Source: Syngnathus acus (taxonomy: Eukaryota; Chordata; Actinopteri; Syngnathiformes; Syngnathidae). Taken from it: a stretch of 64,000 nt of DNA. Of this stretch, positions 39,930-52,889 are shown one piece after another (position 1 is the stretch's first letter; each line of letters opens with the position of its first letter). Below the pieces are notes generated by a model. It was not told the origin of the DNA. It ran no database searches and saw only the letters and a list, made by a program, of their open reading frames with translations. The translations under genes and the position numbers were made by a program. The stretch lies in assembly GCF_901709675.1 (NCBI RefSeq), contig NC_051095.1, positions 19,566,956-19,630,955 on the forward strand, written 5' to 3'.

Positions 39930-41900
39930 TCATTTTTTTGACGCGGAGCCCAGATAAACGTATCAAAAGCCATGACAAAAGGGGCCAGCATTTATTCGTT
40001 TTACTTTTGACACGAAACCCAGCAAAGGCATGAGTCATAGCTGTAACGGAAGCGTCAGGCATTTAACTAATTTTGACACAGAGCCCAGATAAGGGATTAA
40101 ATGCAATTTTAAGATGATTTACACAGCAATGGGGAAAATATGCCTACTAATCAAGAGCCACAACAGAACACCCGACATTTATTATAAGTCTTTACCTTTT
40201 GCTCCATAACCCAGGGAACATTTTGCTGGTTCTAGTATGTGTGAAAGAAAAAACGTACACATCAGGGCTATAACGGTATAGTATCCAACTTTATTTGGAA
40301 ACCTTGTAAAGTAGCTACATTAAGACCCAGAATTGACATCAAATCTCTTTTATCACAGAGCCCAATTAAGGTTAAATACCGTGTTGTGTTACGGCTCTGA
40401 TACAGCCATTTTGCAGGGTCTCTGTGTGAAATATCTAATGAATGCCTCCTAAATACGTCTTTACCTTTTGCCACAAAAGTTCATTACATGACACATTTCA
40501 CAATCTTGAAACAGCCCTGTTGTAAATTAACGGTCTCCATGCTGTCGTGTCCTGTCAAGATTTTTTTATTCACACAACTGGAAATTCTTTCCCCCTAAAA
40601 ATTGCATACAAAGAACAAAATGCTACAATAAGGCTAATGGATGTTATGGATGTTGCCCAATGCTGTTTTTTTTTTCAAATTTGTTTGGAAATAACAATGA
40701 CATCTTGACGATCTTGTGGGCAGGACATGTCCCAGCCAAGTGGTGGTGTTGGACTATGAAATGTCAAAAAAGATGCTCCAAATCAATATGTCAAGCATTA
40801 TTATTATTGTTATTATTTACAGCTGACCATACTTCGTGTTCATCTGGTGCTTTCTCTGGTGCTAACCCTAAATCCTGTTGGACTATGTATTTCTCACTGC
40901 CCACCCCCGTTGCTGTAAAAAAAAAAAAAAAAACTTCACTCCCTATTGGTTCTGAGTTTAGCTGTCCAACTTGATTGACAAGCCGTCGGCAGCCCGATCA
41001 CATGGACATCCTGCAAAAATTGCTGGAGCGAAAGGTTTTTATCCATCATTACCCTTTTGATACAGAAACTTGCAACGGGGGACACGGTCACGATCTTTTC
41101 AGAAGAAGAAAATAATTCTGATTTCTGATCTTTTTACGGCACAAATGTGACAATTTTGCAGGGTCACTGTGGTGACACTTGACACATGATGTGACAGAAG
41201 ATCTGGCATTCATGCATCATGACACCGAGCCTGACGAGGGGAAGAAATACACAATCTTCTCTTATGACACAGATTTAGTAAACATTTCTGCTTCAGAACC
41301 ATAACAGACGATCCGATATTTATTCAGTCTATACCTTTTTGCTACAGAGGCCAGCCAAGAGCTTAAATGCATCCGTTTTCACTTTCACACAGAGATCCTG
41401 CAAAATTGTTGCACCAAAGCCATATCAGATAATATGGTATTCCGATGAAAGGGATATGTTCCATATCTTCTGTTACAATCCTGATGTGACACATCTTACC
41501 CATAGACCATGCAAGATTTGCAGATTCTTTGTGTGAAAGTGAAAGTTGCCATGATGCAAGATCCAATATATCTTTTTTTTTTTTGTCATCTTTTGACGCA
41601 AAGCTGTAAAGGGTGTACAGTTCTTCTGTTAAGGCACCACAAAGTTGCCAAATAGATTATTTGACTTTTATTTAGTAGCATTTAACTCAAAGTCTAGCAA
41701 AAGTGTTAAATGCCATACCTTCTTAAATGACACCCATGTGAAGATTTAGCTGTATCTCTGTGTAAAAGAGAAAGTTGCAAAATCAGAGCTGTAACAAAAC
41801 ATCTGGCTTTCATAGGGTCTGTATCTTTTATCCCAAAACTCAACAGAGATAAATTTGAGACTTTTTGTTACAGAAACCTTGCAGCATTTTGGGTCTCTGT
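39930..41900. repeat. Decayed CACAGAGCCCAG tandem repeat, part 1
   Basis: The word GACACAGAGCCCAG(A/C)TAA recurs, with clear copies near 39,942, 40,009 and 40,076 (spacing 67), then near 40,206, 40,355, 41,225, 41,343, 41,593, 41,684 and 41,832. Between cores, CAAAGCCATAACAGA-like, GGCATTTATT-like, CTTTTACC-like and GCAGGGTCTCTGTGTGAAA-like words also recur. Unit length drifts from about 67 to about 120-150. Confidence 0.7.
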
Positions 41901-42064
41901 GTCAACAGCTGAGGAAGGCCTGTCAATCAAGCAGTGCTGCGTAATAAACTGCTTTTTGAGTCTATCTTCTATGAGCGTTTTTGATGGTTCTTTTTCCCCA
42001 ATTGATTTTTCTTTTGTATTCTGAATTCCTGATGTTCATGTTGGCGTGAGACCAACACAATTTG

Positions 42065-42330
42065 TGTTTTCTTTTTCAGGTTTTAAGAGTGAAGGACAAA
42101 TGTGCAATATGGCTTTTCATGTGCGTTTCCAGTCAGGTCCTCAGGTCACAAAATGCCTTCTCAGCATTTACCCTCATACCCCGAAGAAACACGCCACTCC
42201 ACCCCCACTCTCCCCTCTGCCTACTTTTTGTATTATTTATTGCGGCTGTGTAATGAAAGTGCTTACCATGGCGACCCGACCTTTTGGAGGGGCGTTTGAT
42301 CGAGACTGGGTCCCAAATTTCTTATTTTAA
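42065..42330. other. Non-repetitive segment inside the array
   Basis: Begins after a TTTCTTTTTCAG tract that resembles a splice acceptor and contains CCTCAGGTCACAAAATGCCT, then a CCC-rich stretch. Open frames of 63-94 codons exist in several phases but none is recognisable. Treated as unexplained, not as an exon. Confidence 0.2.
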
Positions 42331-42439
42331 AAAAACAACACAGAAGCTTTTGTCCAAACTTAACTGTGTATTTAATCAATAAATGCCTTTTAAAAGCCAT
42401 CTGCAGCCCCATTCTCTGTCCTGATTCCTACAATACACA

Positions 42440-43340
42440 GCAAGGGAAGTGAATCCCAGCTCTTCTGATCCAGGGATTTGGCCTGAGTGCCATGGCCTGA
42501 GTGCCATAGCCATCTTGGTCATTTTGCGATCTGTACATTTTTACACAGACACCAGTCAAAGGGGTCAATGCTGGCTCTTCTGATTTGGTAATTTTATTGC
42601 ATCTCTATTTGAAAAATCTGGAACAGAAAAAAATAATCCACTTTCACAAAGAGTTCCAGCATTGCTGCACCAAAAATGAGAGCGTTGCAACAGATTACTT
42701 GTAGTCTAATCAGTTTTTTTGTGTGCAGACCCTGCAAAATTGTAATGGGAAGAGCACTGTAACCTGCACCATGTAGTAGTGCTGAACATTTTGCACAGAA
42801 TCCGGCAAATGCCTGATCTTCTGATGTGGCAATTTTGCATGTCTGTGTGGAAGAGCTGGAACAAACTAGAAATTGTGCTCTTTTACAGCGAATCTGCAAA
42901 ACTGCAAGGGCATGAGAGCAATAGCTTTTAACCTTTACACTGAACCCAACAAAAGCCTTTAATTCCAGATTTGATGAACTTTCAGAATGTCCGTGTGAAA
43001 GAGCTGAAACAGACTAGGAATTGTCTTTGTTCACACAAATACTCTGCAAAACTGCAGTATGTACAAGAGTTGGTATTAAGCAGTCTTCATCCTTTTACAC
43101 AGCAGAAAGCTTGCAGGTCAGATATCTGATTTGGTGAGTTTGCAGTGTTTTTGTGTCGTCGTACACTGCTGGGCATTTTAAGCCATCTTTTTACCGTTTT
43201 TCAAAAAACTCAGCTGAGGCGTGAATGTTGATTCTTCTGATGTGGGCTTTTCGCAGAGACAAAGTGGAAGAGCTAGCACAGACAAAAAGTGGTCATCTCG
43301 CACACAGAGACTCTGGACAACTGCAATGGCCTCCAAACAA
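42440..43340. repeat. Decayed CACAGAGCCCAG tandem repeat, part 2
   Basis: Further units with cores near 42,540, 42,795, 42,937 and 43,105 and the companion phrase GTGTGAAAGAGCTGAAACAG at about 42,993 (variants near 42,845 and 43,262). The period here is about 140-150. Confidence 0.65.
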
Positions 43341-43380
43341 TAACATGTCTAATGTTTAAGATTGACTATTTCATGAGCGC

Positions 43381-43501
43381 GGTTGGTTGTTTGTCTCTGT
43401 GTGCCCTGCGATTGGCTGGCAACCGGTTCAGGATGTCCCCCGCCTTGATGACGGCTGGGATAGGCTCCAGCACCCCCATGGGGACAAGCGGTACAGAAAA
43501 T
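43381..43501 (+). repeat. 3' half of the fish SINE-like repeat
   Basis: GTGTGCCCTGCGATTGGCTG, GGGATAGGCTCCAGCACCCC, GGGGACAAGCGGTACAGAAA. Same family as 12,727-13,141. Tails of the same repeat (CAGAAAATGGATGGA) are seen at about 28,850, 33,217 and 49,734. Confidence 0.85.
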
Positions 43502-43619
43502 GTTGGCCTACCATGCATGATTTTATACATCATTGTTTGAACTACCTGCATGTTTCAAGACGACTTTTCACTTGTACTCCCTTAGGTGTTTTTGTACAGG
43601 CTTGTGATTGTGGCCGCGT

Positions 43620-43870
43620 AACACATTGTTTTCCTGCCTCAGAGGTGAGCCGACCTCCCGCGAACTAATTAGGCCTATTGTGAGGCAAGCTAATAAGCGG
43701 CTCTCATTTGGCCACAAATTAGATGCTCGAGTCACGGCAAGCAACACCATGAAGGCACGGACGGTCACAGGAGGCCACATGGCCGAGATTGATGTCCTCA
43801 GGTGGGGGCTTTCTCTCCAGAGATACCTGCTGATCCCGTTAACTGAGGAGACTAATTAGTCACTGGCAGG
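43620..43870. promoter_or_regulatory. Candidate conserved enhancer with homeodomain-type sites
   Basis: GC-balanced, non-repetitive. It holds several TAAT-core sites: CGAACTAATTAGGCC (43,661), CTAATAAGC (43,690), CAAATTAGATG (43,715) and the palindrome ACTAATTAGT (43,851-43,860). Conservation cannot be measured here. Confidence 0.35.
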
Positions 43871-43879
43871 CACGGCAGT

Positions 43880-46550
43880 GGGTACCTCAGTCACTGAGCT
43901 TCTCTGTGTATGCTTTACAGCTAAAGCAATTAGTATTCTGTATCCCAAACATTCAGAGTGCCACTGTTCCTACTGACGCAAATGTCCCCAAAACAGAAAT
44001 CTGAATATGGTTAAGTAAAGATTTCTTCACATAAATAATATATTAACAACACACATGCTAGTGGGGAGGCCCCCATTAACAACATTGGCTAATGAGGCCC
44101 ACAAGGTCAGATTTAATATGATAATTTTTTTCTACCAATTGTCTTATGACTACAAGATGCCCTCCAATTAAAATTTTAATTTAAAATCATATAAAGATTA
44201 TAATTTATAATTCTTAAAAGAAACTAAGTAAGTAGCCCCCACAATTGAGTCTGCGTCTTTTAACCTGAAGCGCCTTATGGTGCAGAAAATACAGTACTTA
44301 GTTCTACACTTGAACTGCTTTACTGCCTTCATACAAAGAAATTGAGTTGAAAACTGGGATAAATTACCAAAACTGTCAACAATTACTATGCATAAAGTAC
44401 ATATTGGCAAGCATGCGGGAAACACAGGCACACTAGTTCTTGCTGCCAAGTTCCAAAATGAGTTTTCTGGCCAAATGTGAACAGTATCATTCAACCTTCA
44501 GAAGTCCTGACTGGGTACAAAATCTGTGAAACTCATACACGCTAACTTCACGATATTAGTATTTATATAGCTTGTGTTCGTGTACATGACATCACTTCAC
44601 ATGTGGATGATATCAGTTCAGATAAAATCACTGCAACAATTTATTTAGAATGAGCAGAGTCTGTATTTTAATGATGACGTATCATAAATTACAGACAGCG
44701 TGGGACTCGATTAAACAGAATTGTGTTACATTGATATTTGATGTACTCAACAGTTTTTCAAACTGATGCATTTTATGGGTAGAAAAAGATCTTGAATGGG
44801 TGTGTTGAAGTGTCACGAAGCGGAAGTGGCTGGGAGCGTTGTTTTTCACCACTCCAAATACATGTACACACAAATGACCGTACAAATATCAGCGAAGTTG
44901 TTTTATTTTCTCTTTGTGGTTTGTCTGCAATATTGTAGGCTGTGAATTCAGGCGAGTGATTCTAAAGGGAAAATAATGACCGTTGAAGTGACTCAACATT
45001 TGAGCATGGAACCATACCATAGTTCTGGAAAGGGTTTCAGAAGACATCACATCAAACATTGGCAATAATACAAACATAACAACTATCCCTAATGATACGT
45101 TGTTGTTTAAAGTGGTTACAGATGAAAGAGGAGAGATTCAAAGATGACCTAATACAATGGGACTGGACCATTTCTCAAGGTGGGATGCAACCATTCCCCA
45201 TCCATTCCCCATTTCTTACATTCAGCCCTGGCAGAAATAATTTAAAAAAAAGACGGGTATTTTTTGCATTACATCACACTGAGAATGTGTTAGCGTCTCT
45301 TGGCGTGATGCAGTTCAGTTAGTTGCACACCCACTCGCTCCATTCTTCTACCCCCCTCAGCTTTCTCTCTCGCCCTATACATCAATCACCGGCAAGGGGA
45401 AAACGTCTTCAAATAGAACACACTGAATATAAAATAATGTTATTGTGCATCATACTGCTGCTTTCTGGAGAAAAGCATGTGGCAAAGGCCAAGTAGGGTA
45501 TGCGGTGACCTCCAAGATCGGAAAATGGAATTGGCGTATCAATTCAGAGCAAATGAAAGGCATGTGGGGAATAGCAGTTGATTGGATTATGGTGGTGGTC
45601 AATTCATGGTCACAGTCACAGGCTTCCACAGAGGCATGTAGGGGGTTCCCAATTTAGAAGTCCGTTACTGCTCTTTTTAACCGTCTGCCTCTCTTCTTGG
45701 CTTGGTTGAAGAAGACATGTTTTTTTGTTTTTAAGTACAGGTATTGCTTCCCATTCTGGCTGTGCATCAGTATTAGTATTTTTATTTATATGTATCTATT
45801 TATAGTTTTGCCAATCTATGTGAATGTTCTAGGTTCATTCAATTAATTATTTTTTTGGGCAGTTGTTATAGAGGTTGTAATTTTAGTTATTGTTAAGTTG
45901 TAGTTGTTGTTTTTGCACTTGCTTGTTTTTGCATGTGCTTGTTTTTGCACTTGCAGCAGATAGCCAAAGGAGGCAGTGCGAATACTCTCCTAGTCCTTAT
46001 AATGACCACAGGTGTAGGTGCTTGGGTGTGGGAGTGAAAGGTCATGCAGTTTTTACCACTGGGACTCAGTCACTGGGAGACTTGGATATTTAGGGTGCTT
46101 GCACAACTATATAAAACATTATCTTCCCAATTTGGGCCCAGTTTAAGTAACATTTTGAGTAGAAAGCAACCTATACTACATTCGGAAAGGAAAATTGTAA
46201 GAACAATTGCCTGGCAGAGCGACAAGTGCGTAAAAACATCTCCCATGCAGCGACTACTGGGACAAAGGTTAGGCGCTACACTATCCTTTTAAAGACAAGT
46301 GTTTGATATTGAGTTTGGATGAATGTCTGCACTTGGATCCTTATTTACTAAATGCACACTCGTGACAAGTTGTCGCAGTAATTTCTTATAGTAGTGGCCA
46401 ATTGTTTTCTGTAGTAGTAGAAGCAGATGTGTATTGTTAGGATGTCAAAGCGACATTGGTCAACAATTAGTGTGTTGCAGTTCGGCATGAGTGGCCTTTG
46501 GCATGCATCTATTATTCATACACAAGTCCCCCTCTTCAACATGAATGCTC
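43880..46550. other. Gene desert between pcgf3 and the complexin gene, left part
   Basis: No gene, and no strong repeat seen apart from short simple tracts. 45,440-45,660 is GC-balanced (GGTATGCGGTGACCTCCAAG, TTCATGGTCACAGTCACAGG) and might be conserved. Confidence 0.4.
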
Positions 46551-46559
46551 ATGTTTAGC

Positions 46560-46760
46560 TTAGCCACGTCTGGGGCCGTCGATTCGAAGCACTTCAAAGG
46601 TTCCCATTAAGCTATTTGCACTGCCGCCTATGAATTCTACACGTCTGCGGCGTACTGGCGACACATTAGCAAGGAGAAGCTTCAAGGATCTGGAGCTTTC
46701 TCTTTGGAGCTCGGCAAGCCTCGACTGCTACGGAATCTCCTTCCAAATGATCAAAGCTAG
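46560..46760. promoter_or_regulatory. Candidate conserved noncoding island
   Basis: Complex, GC-balanced text bounded by AT-rich DNA, for example GCCGTCGATTCGAAGCACTT, TGCGGCGTACTGGCGACACA and CTCCTTCCAAATGATCAAAG. No open frame of note. Confidence 0.25.
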
Positions 46761-46779
46761 AATTATTTTCATTTCAAAG

Positions 46780-47270
46780 ATATTGGTAAGCTGAAGGTCG
46801 CTGAGGCAGAAGAGTAATACTAATCTGTTTCTCTTTGGCGCGCAGCTAGGCACTGTTGTGAAATCTGCTTTTAAATCTATTGTCAAGCTTCGTACTCGAT
46901 GTCAAAGCAATTGAGTTTTGTTGCTTCGAAAGACTGAAGACACGTGATGGTGATAAAGAGCGCTAGCTATTGTATACGTTTTTCTCGGGTACTCAACAAG
47001 CCTCAAATGTCAATGCATCTTTAGTTAGTCTTGAAAATGTCAGACTGACATGACATGCTGAATGTGATTGGTTTATGTTTTTCTTTGGCACTTGAGCGGC
47101 CACAATTGTCAACAAATCATCGTCTTACTCACTTAACCAATTATTCTATTGGTTTTGTAGATACTGTATATTCAGATCGAGAAGGTTGATGTGATATAGT
47201 TACATGTTTCTCTTCAGTGCTCAACCAGCCGTAGATCTTTCAATGGATCGATAGAGCTTCAGAATTCGTA
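46780..47270. repeat. Decayed ~110-130-base tandem repeat
   Basis: Four loose units, each with a GTGAT-like or AGTAAT-like word, then a TTTTTCTTTGGC(A/G)C-like word, then a (G/C)AGC or CAACA(A/C)GCC-like word. Examples are near 46,815, 46,940, 47,055 and 47,190. Low identity. Confidence 0.4.
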
Positions 47271-49306
47271 GTGTACCATCAATGCAATGATCCCATTGAC
47301 AGCAATCAGACACCAAAAGTTTGTGTTTGCCATTAGGTAAGCAACGACAAATTTTCATTCAAGGTCTTGTCTTATGTCACAGCACAAATTAAGCACATCA
47401 GACCCTTTTGTTTGATCACCGTCGGTACACCTCAGCGTTCCATGGTGACATAAACTCAGCTTTTGTCTGCTTGTGTGTCAGCTGGGGGTAAAAAAAAAAA
47501 AAAAAAAGGGCCAAACATCATTAAGATGCTTTCCAAAGGTCAGTTCTGTGAATGCAAGCATTCAGCTCTTGTCTGGCACCTCATTAGCAGGTGTACCTAA
47601 TATTTTGGCCATTGTGACCTTTTTTGTTGAGTGGCGTGTGTGCTACTGCGTGACCTCCATTTGGCCCAAGCCACTCTCATTAACACAGATGCCATTTGGA
47701 CTTCGTCGATATTTGTGTACGTGTGTGCAATCGTGCGTGCGTGTGCGCACGTCCACATGTGAGTCTTGAATAAGATCTTTAGATCTAATAACTTATTTTG
47801 ACAAAATAAGGGTTGTCTGTACGATGATTTCTAATGGACAAATTGGGATCATACTTGCACTGGTGACAAAAGTAGGCCCCCCATGTTGACATCCTAACCC
47901 AGCTTTAAATGCCCAATTTGAAACTTTTAACTCTTGAAGCCTTAACTCAGGCTTAAAATCCTACTTTGAAACGTTTAGCTTGTGTTAAAAGCCCTATCTG
48001 GCTTGAAAGCCTTTCTCCCCCTTGTTATTGTCATTGCCTTCACCTTGTAGGCAACCTTCCTGTTGTCATTGAGACCCCACAGGAGTGTGGACCAATCACT
48101 TGTGCTCCTGGTTGACCACCTTCTCCTTTTCCTCTACTTTTCACACAATTACACTAATAAGAGCAGTGTTGAAAAAATCGATAGCAGCCCAACACCTGTG
48201 TGGTAGTTTGTGCTCACACAGGGAAAGTCTGATAGTGTTAGATGAGCTACACACACGAGAGACCTGAGTCCACTTAAATTATGTAGCTAACCAAAACAAC
48301 AGCACTCACTGTAAAGGAACCTGTATGCATGTTGCGAACCACTAAAAATTACAAGTTTTTTTCCCAAGGAGAAAATATTTTTGTTCATCTTTCAAGTTGG
48401 TATTTGTGACACATTTTTAAAGGTATAGTTGTCCGTCTTGAGTCATTTCTTGAGTTTCTTGAGTCATGCTTTTTTCCTGGGGAAAAAAAGCATTTTTAAG
48501 TTTTTTTTTTGTATATTTAGTAAGTAAAAAAGTTGTTTTTTTAACCATAAAAATGGAATTTATATTTTTTTCAGAGAAAAAACTATTTTCTTTTCTACAC
48601 AAATTTAATTAATTTATTTTTTTAATATATTTCTTTTTTTGGGAAGGTGTTTTTTTTTCCAAAACAAAGTTGGTCATATTTCCCACTTGCGGCCAAAGCG
48701 CACCAGAAGACAGCCCATTGTATGAAAGTATGAAACGGAGATTCTTTTTAAATTCTTAATATTTTAATTGATTGTTATTACTGAATGTTTCTATAAAGTA
48801 CAGTTAAGTACAATACTGTAGTAGAGTGTTACTGTCCTTATTTCAAAACACCCAAAAAAATGGGGGTTTGCTGTAACTTATCATTTCCATTCATTTTAAA
48901 GGTAAAGATAATTTCCGATACAAGACTGAGTTACAAGCGTGTTCACAGAAAGAATGAAACTCGTACGTCAAAGCACCACCGTATGTATTTTTTTATGCCG
49001 TTTTTGTTGAATGGTTTGCTGTAAGGATGGATTACATAGCATTCCAAATTAATAGGGATCTTGGCCTAATGTGGTGAAGCCTTCCCCGCGCCATTTTCTC
49101 TCTGACCTCCCACGGGCTGGCTGTGGGAGGCTAATGCGACGCTAATGTGGTTAGTGATTGTTTTTTTTTTAAAGGTCAGTCGACAACTGCCAGAGGAGGA
49201 TCATATGTCGCCCGCAGCCAAGCATCAAAACATCAGCATGTTGCCCCCTCATCAGCGCATTAGGAAAAAAATAGAAACAATTAATCCTTACCGTTACTCT
49301 AGTCCA

Positions 49307-49626
49307 CAGGTGTCAAACTCAAGGCCCGGGGGCCAGATACGGCCCGCCACATCATTTTATGTGGCCCGCGAAGACAAATTGTGCATCAAATTAGTGTGTC
49401 ATTACTGGAATTGCAAATTGTCTTCACTTTTAATAATCTTTTTTTTTAAATATTTGACCAGTTTCTACATGTCTGATTTGAAAACGAGTTATTTTTCAGT
49501 TTGTTTTGTAGCTTTTACTGTATATAATATGAGGTGCTCATACATTTAATTGGGTTGACAGTCATATTGGCCCTCCGAAAGAAGCTATGACTACAATGCG
49601 GCCCGAGAAAAAAATGAGACTAGAGT
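49307..49626 (+). mobile_element. hAT-type miniature element, copy 2
   Basis: Begins CAGGTGTCAAACTCAAGGCC and closely matches 25,773-26,082 in inverse orientation (CCGCCACATCATTTTATGTG, GACAAATTGTGCATC). It is flanked by CTAGTCCA / CTAGTCTA (7 of 8). Confidence 0.85.
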
Positions 49627-50073
49627 CTAGTCTAAGCAAATCATGGCTATGTTTTTTTTTGGACTAGCATCATCACTAATATTTAAATTCAAAGTACTGT
49701 AGACAGAAGCATAGTAATTAACAACTGTGGTAGAAAATGGATGGATGGAAGTTATGATAGGACAAGCAAAAATACTGGTGATTTATGAGAGGGAAAAAAA
49801 ATCATTTCACAACAATAAAGATTGTATGCTGCTTTTCCCATGAATTTTGCATGGGGGAAAAATACATGTTGAATGTTTATCATTTGCACATTAATTACCA
49901 GCACAAGATGGTGAATAACTTGATGATGATGATTGGTTTATTTATGGGGAAGTCTTCTACATTTTTACTTCATGTTCTAATGAATTATTGATTTTTTTTT
50001 TTCTTCTTCACCATCGAGACTTGCAGCAATAGCCTTTTAATGAGGTGAGCCATTGAGAACTACAGGGAGGAAT

Positions 50074-50282
50074 TACAGTCTCCTCCAAAAGTATTGGAAC
50101 AGCGGGGTAAATTCCTTTGTTTCTGTTGTATATTAAAGACATTTGGGTTTAATAGAAGACAATAGGCCAGAATTTCAGCTTTTATTTTGTGGTACTTACA
50201 TCTGAATCAAAAAGATTTTGATCTGAAACTTCAAAACAAAGGAATTGGCCTTGTGGTTTCAATACCTTTGGAGGGAACTGTA
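50074..50282. mobile_element. Tc1-like MITE
   Basis: Left TACAGTCTCCTCCAAAAGTA and right, inverted, TACAGTTCCCTCCAAAGGTA, with ATTCCTTTGTTT internal to both arms and TA at both edges. A common fish family. Confidence 0.88.
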
Positions 50283-51223
50283 GCTTGATCATATATGTGG
50301 TAATGATTACATCATATGGATACTTTTTTTCATAGAAATTATGAAATTTTCCTGAGATTTTGGCATGTTCATTTAGGACATGTAGTATTTTTTACGTTGT
50401 TGGAATCCATAACTGCATTATTGTCCAAAAGTTTGATCCTGGTCCGTATCATCCAGGTGGCCTGAAAAATTAAAAAACGTTCGTACCAAATTGATTAGGG
50501 CCCAAACATCCATCAACTCTATTAATATTTATGTTGATATACAACATTCATGCAAGTTTAAAGGCCCAATTTTGGTGCAAAAATGGCCGCAGTTTTGTGC
50601 TGGAGCAAGACTAATTTACTGTGTATGGGAATTTGGCAGACACATTGTGTCAATTTGGGCATTGAATAATAATAATAATAAATTATATTTATGTTGCACT
50701 TGACATTTTAAGAAGATCTCAAATTGTAATCATTATCATCAGAATAATGTTTATAACCCCCCCCCCAACCACGTCTCCCAAGACCGCAACACAAAATTAT
50801 GGGGTGAAGAATTGCCACACATGGCAGCAAAACTAGGGCCTTAAATCTGTTTCTGTGTAGAATTTATAATTTCACAAGTCATACTAGTGAAGCACAGTAC
50901 AGTGAGGAGCCTCCCATCTTCATCATCTTTATCATCTTCATCACTTTGTCACCTGTCATGACTCCTGCAGATACTAAAAGGTCAGCCAATGTGCTGCCAC
51001 TGCACACATGCACAAAACATGCGACGACTGATGTGTTTGTGTGTTTTTTTTTAAATAAATGTACATGATATTATAAAGACATGATGTTATAATTGGTCTC
51101 TGGGAGAATTGAAAAGGAATGGCATTTATTGGAGAAGAGGAAACAAAGTTGTCCGTGTGGAGGGAAACATCAGCTACGTTCATACATCTTTTAACCCCAA
51201 AACCATACTATAACCACATCGAT

Positions 51224-51434
51224 CAGGGGTCTCAAACTTTGGTCCTCGAGGGTCGCTTTCGTACATGTTTTAGCTTTCCTTCTGAACCACACCTGATTCG
51301 ACTATCCGGCCCACCAGCAAGTTCTGCAGGATCCCGATACCAATCCTGATCATTTGAATCAGGTGTGTTGAAGGAGGAAAACCTCTAAAATATGCATGAA
51401 AGTGGCCCCAGGGGACCAGAGTTGGAGACCCCTG
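51224..51434. mobile_element. hAT-type MITE with CAGGGGTCTC ends
   Basis: Left CAGGGGTCTCAAACTTTGGT, right inverted CAGGGGTCTCCAACTCTGGT. Flanked by ACATCGAT / ACATAGAT, a 7-of-8 match expected of a hAT target duplication. Confidence 0.9.
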
Positions 51435-51439
51435 ACATA

Positions 51440-51985
51440 GATGCATCATCAAAGACACTGCAAGAACATGCCATAAGCTCGTTCTCAAAAATACACAATC
51501 AGAGCATACTCAGAGACACACCGTGAACACATCCTCAAAGACACGTCATAAACGCGTAGCCATGGCACATTCTCAAAAGACGCATCCACAAAACAGGACA
51601 TAAACTCACACTGTAAGCATATCCTCAAAAATATGTCATCAACATATTCCAAAAGTCATAATGTCAGACACACTGCAAACACATCCCTAAAAACACATTA
51701 TGACCACAACTGTATGAAGACACCATAAACTACCTCCTCAAAGCCATGATGTAACATTATTCTCAAGAACACACAATGAACACAACCTCTAAGACACACT
51801 ACACACGTCCTCAAAAACACACCCACCACACACATATGTTACATACTTCATGAAAACATCATGAAAGACCATAAGAACACCATAAACACATCTTCAAAGA
51901 CACATCGGCAAGATCATAGCATATCCTCCAAGACATGTACCGTGAACAGATCCTCAAAGACACAGGACACTTTAGTTCTGGTATG
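51440..51985. repeat. Minisatellite of ~30-base units (ACATCCTCAAAGACAC)
   Basis: The word ACATCCTCAAAGACAC and variants followed by (A/G)CCATAAAC or similar recurs about every 28-40 bases across the stretch, for example near 51,528, 51,608, 51,715, 51,888, 51,920 and 51,950. Confidence 0.85.
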
Positions 51986-52889
51986 CAGTAGTAGATAGAG
52001 TGCATGCAGGTTTTACAAAAAGCAACTATGTACTTAGTGGACGTGCGTGTAATAGAGGCATGTTCAAAGATTTAGTGGGATTCACTTATTCATTTATTTA
52101 TCTTCAGCGTGACCTCAGACTACAATCCAGTGAAAGAATTCAGTCACTGAGGACAATTCACGTAACAATAGAGAATTTGATAGGCAAGTGTATCATGAAT
52201 AAACTCGCACAAAAGTCACACCTGAAACGAAACTCTGCCACTTTGGTTTGAAACAGATATTTTAGGTTCATTTTGGCCACTTCCATACTTGACCTATAGA
52301 TTTTGTCTGAGCTACTAAGTTTAAAGCATTGTGTACAAAACTGATGGACAATGTTCAATTTGAAAACTTTGCGGTCTGAACATTCTGTGCATGATGGCAA
52401 AATTGAATGACTTGCCATAAAACACAAGTACTTTACTGAGGTCCATCGACATGGAGCCAATGTTCTCATTTCTAGGTCAAGTTGCTCTTGCCCACCTGAA
52501 ATTATGAATTAGAAATACTAGCTTCTATTGCTTGAATACAATCAGGGACTTGAGTTGTGGAATCAGATAGATGTTAGACTAATCCAAAGTGGGAGTGGGT
52601 TTGAATTTGAAAGTGCAAAAAACTGGCGAAAAGAAATGATCAAATGAGAGTGGAGAATAAATCCAGATTAGTTGGGTAGAGTTTTGGTTGGAAAGCCTGA
52701 GCATGAAACCAGAGAGATACGTATCTATTGTGTTTGTCTACTTTGAATGCATTTTTGTAATTAAAGTGAGCATATCTGGATCTAAAACAGGTTGGCAATA
52801 TAAAACCGGTTGGCAACCTTGCCTTGGTTTTTTATTGATTCCTCAGGAAAAGGTTTGAGGCAGAGCTTTAAATTCCAGCAGAAAAGCTT

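Noticed and set aside
44198-44494. 98-codon minus-strand frame
   Set aside because: No family resemblance; chance frame in the intergenic desert.
51440-51985. Regularly spaced repeat resembling a CRISPR array
   Set aside because: Units drift in sequence and spacing, there are no unique spacers between exact repeats, and the genome is a vertebrate's.
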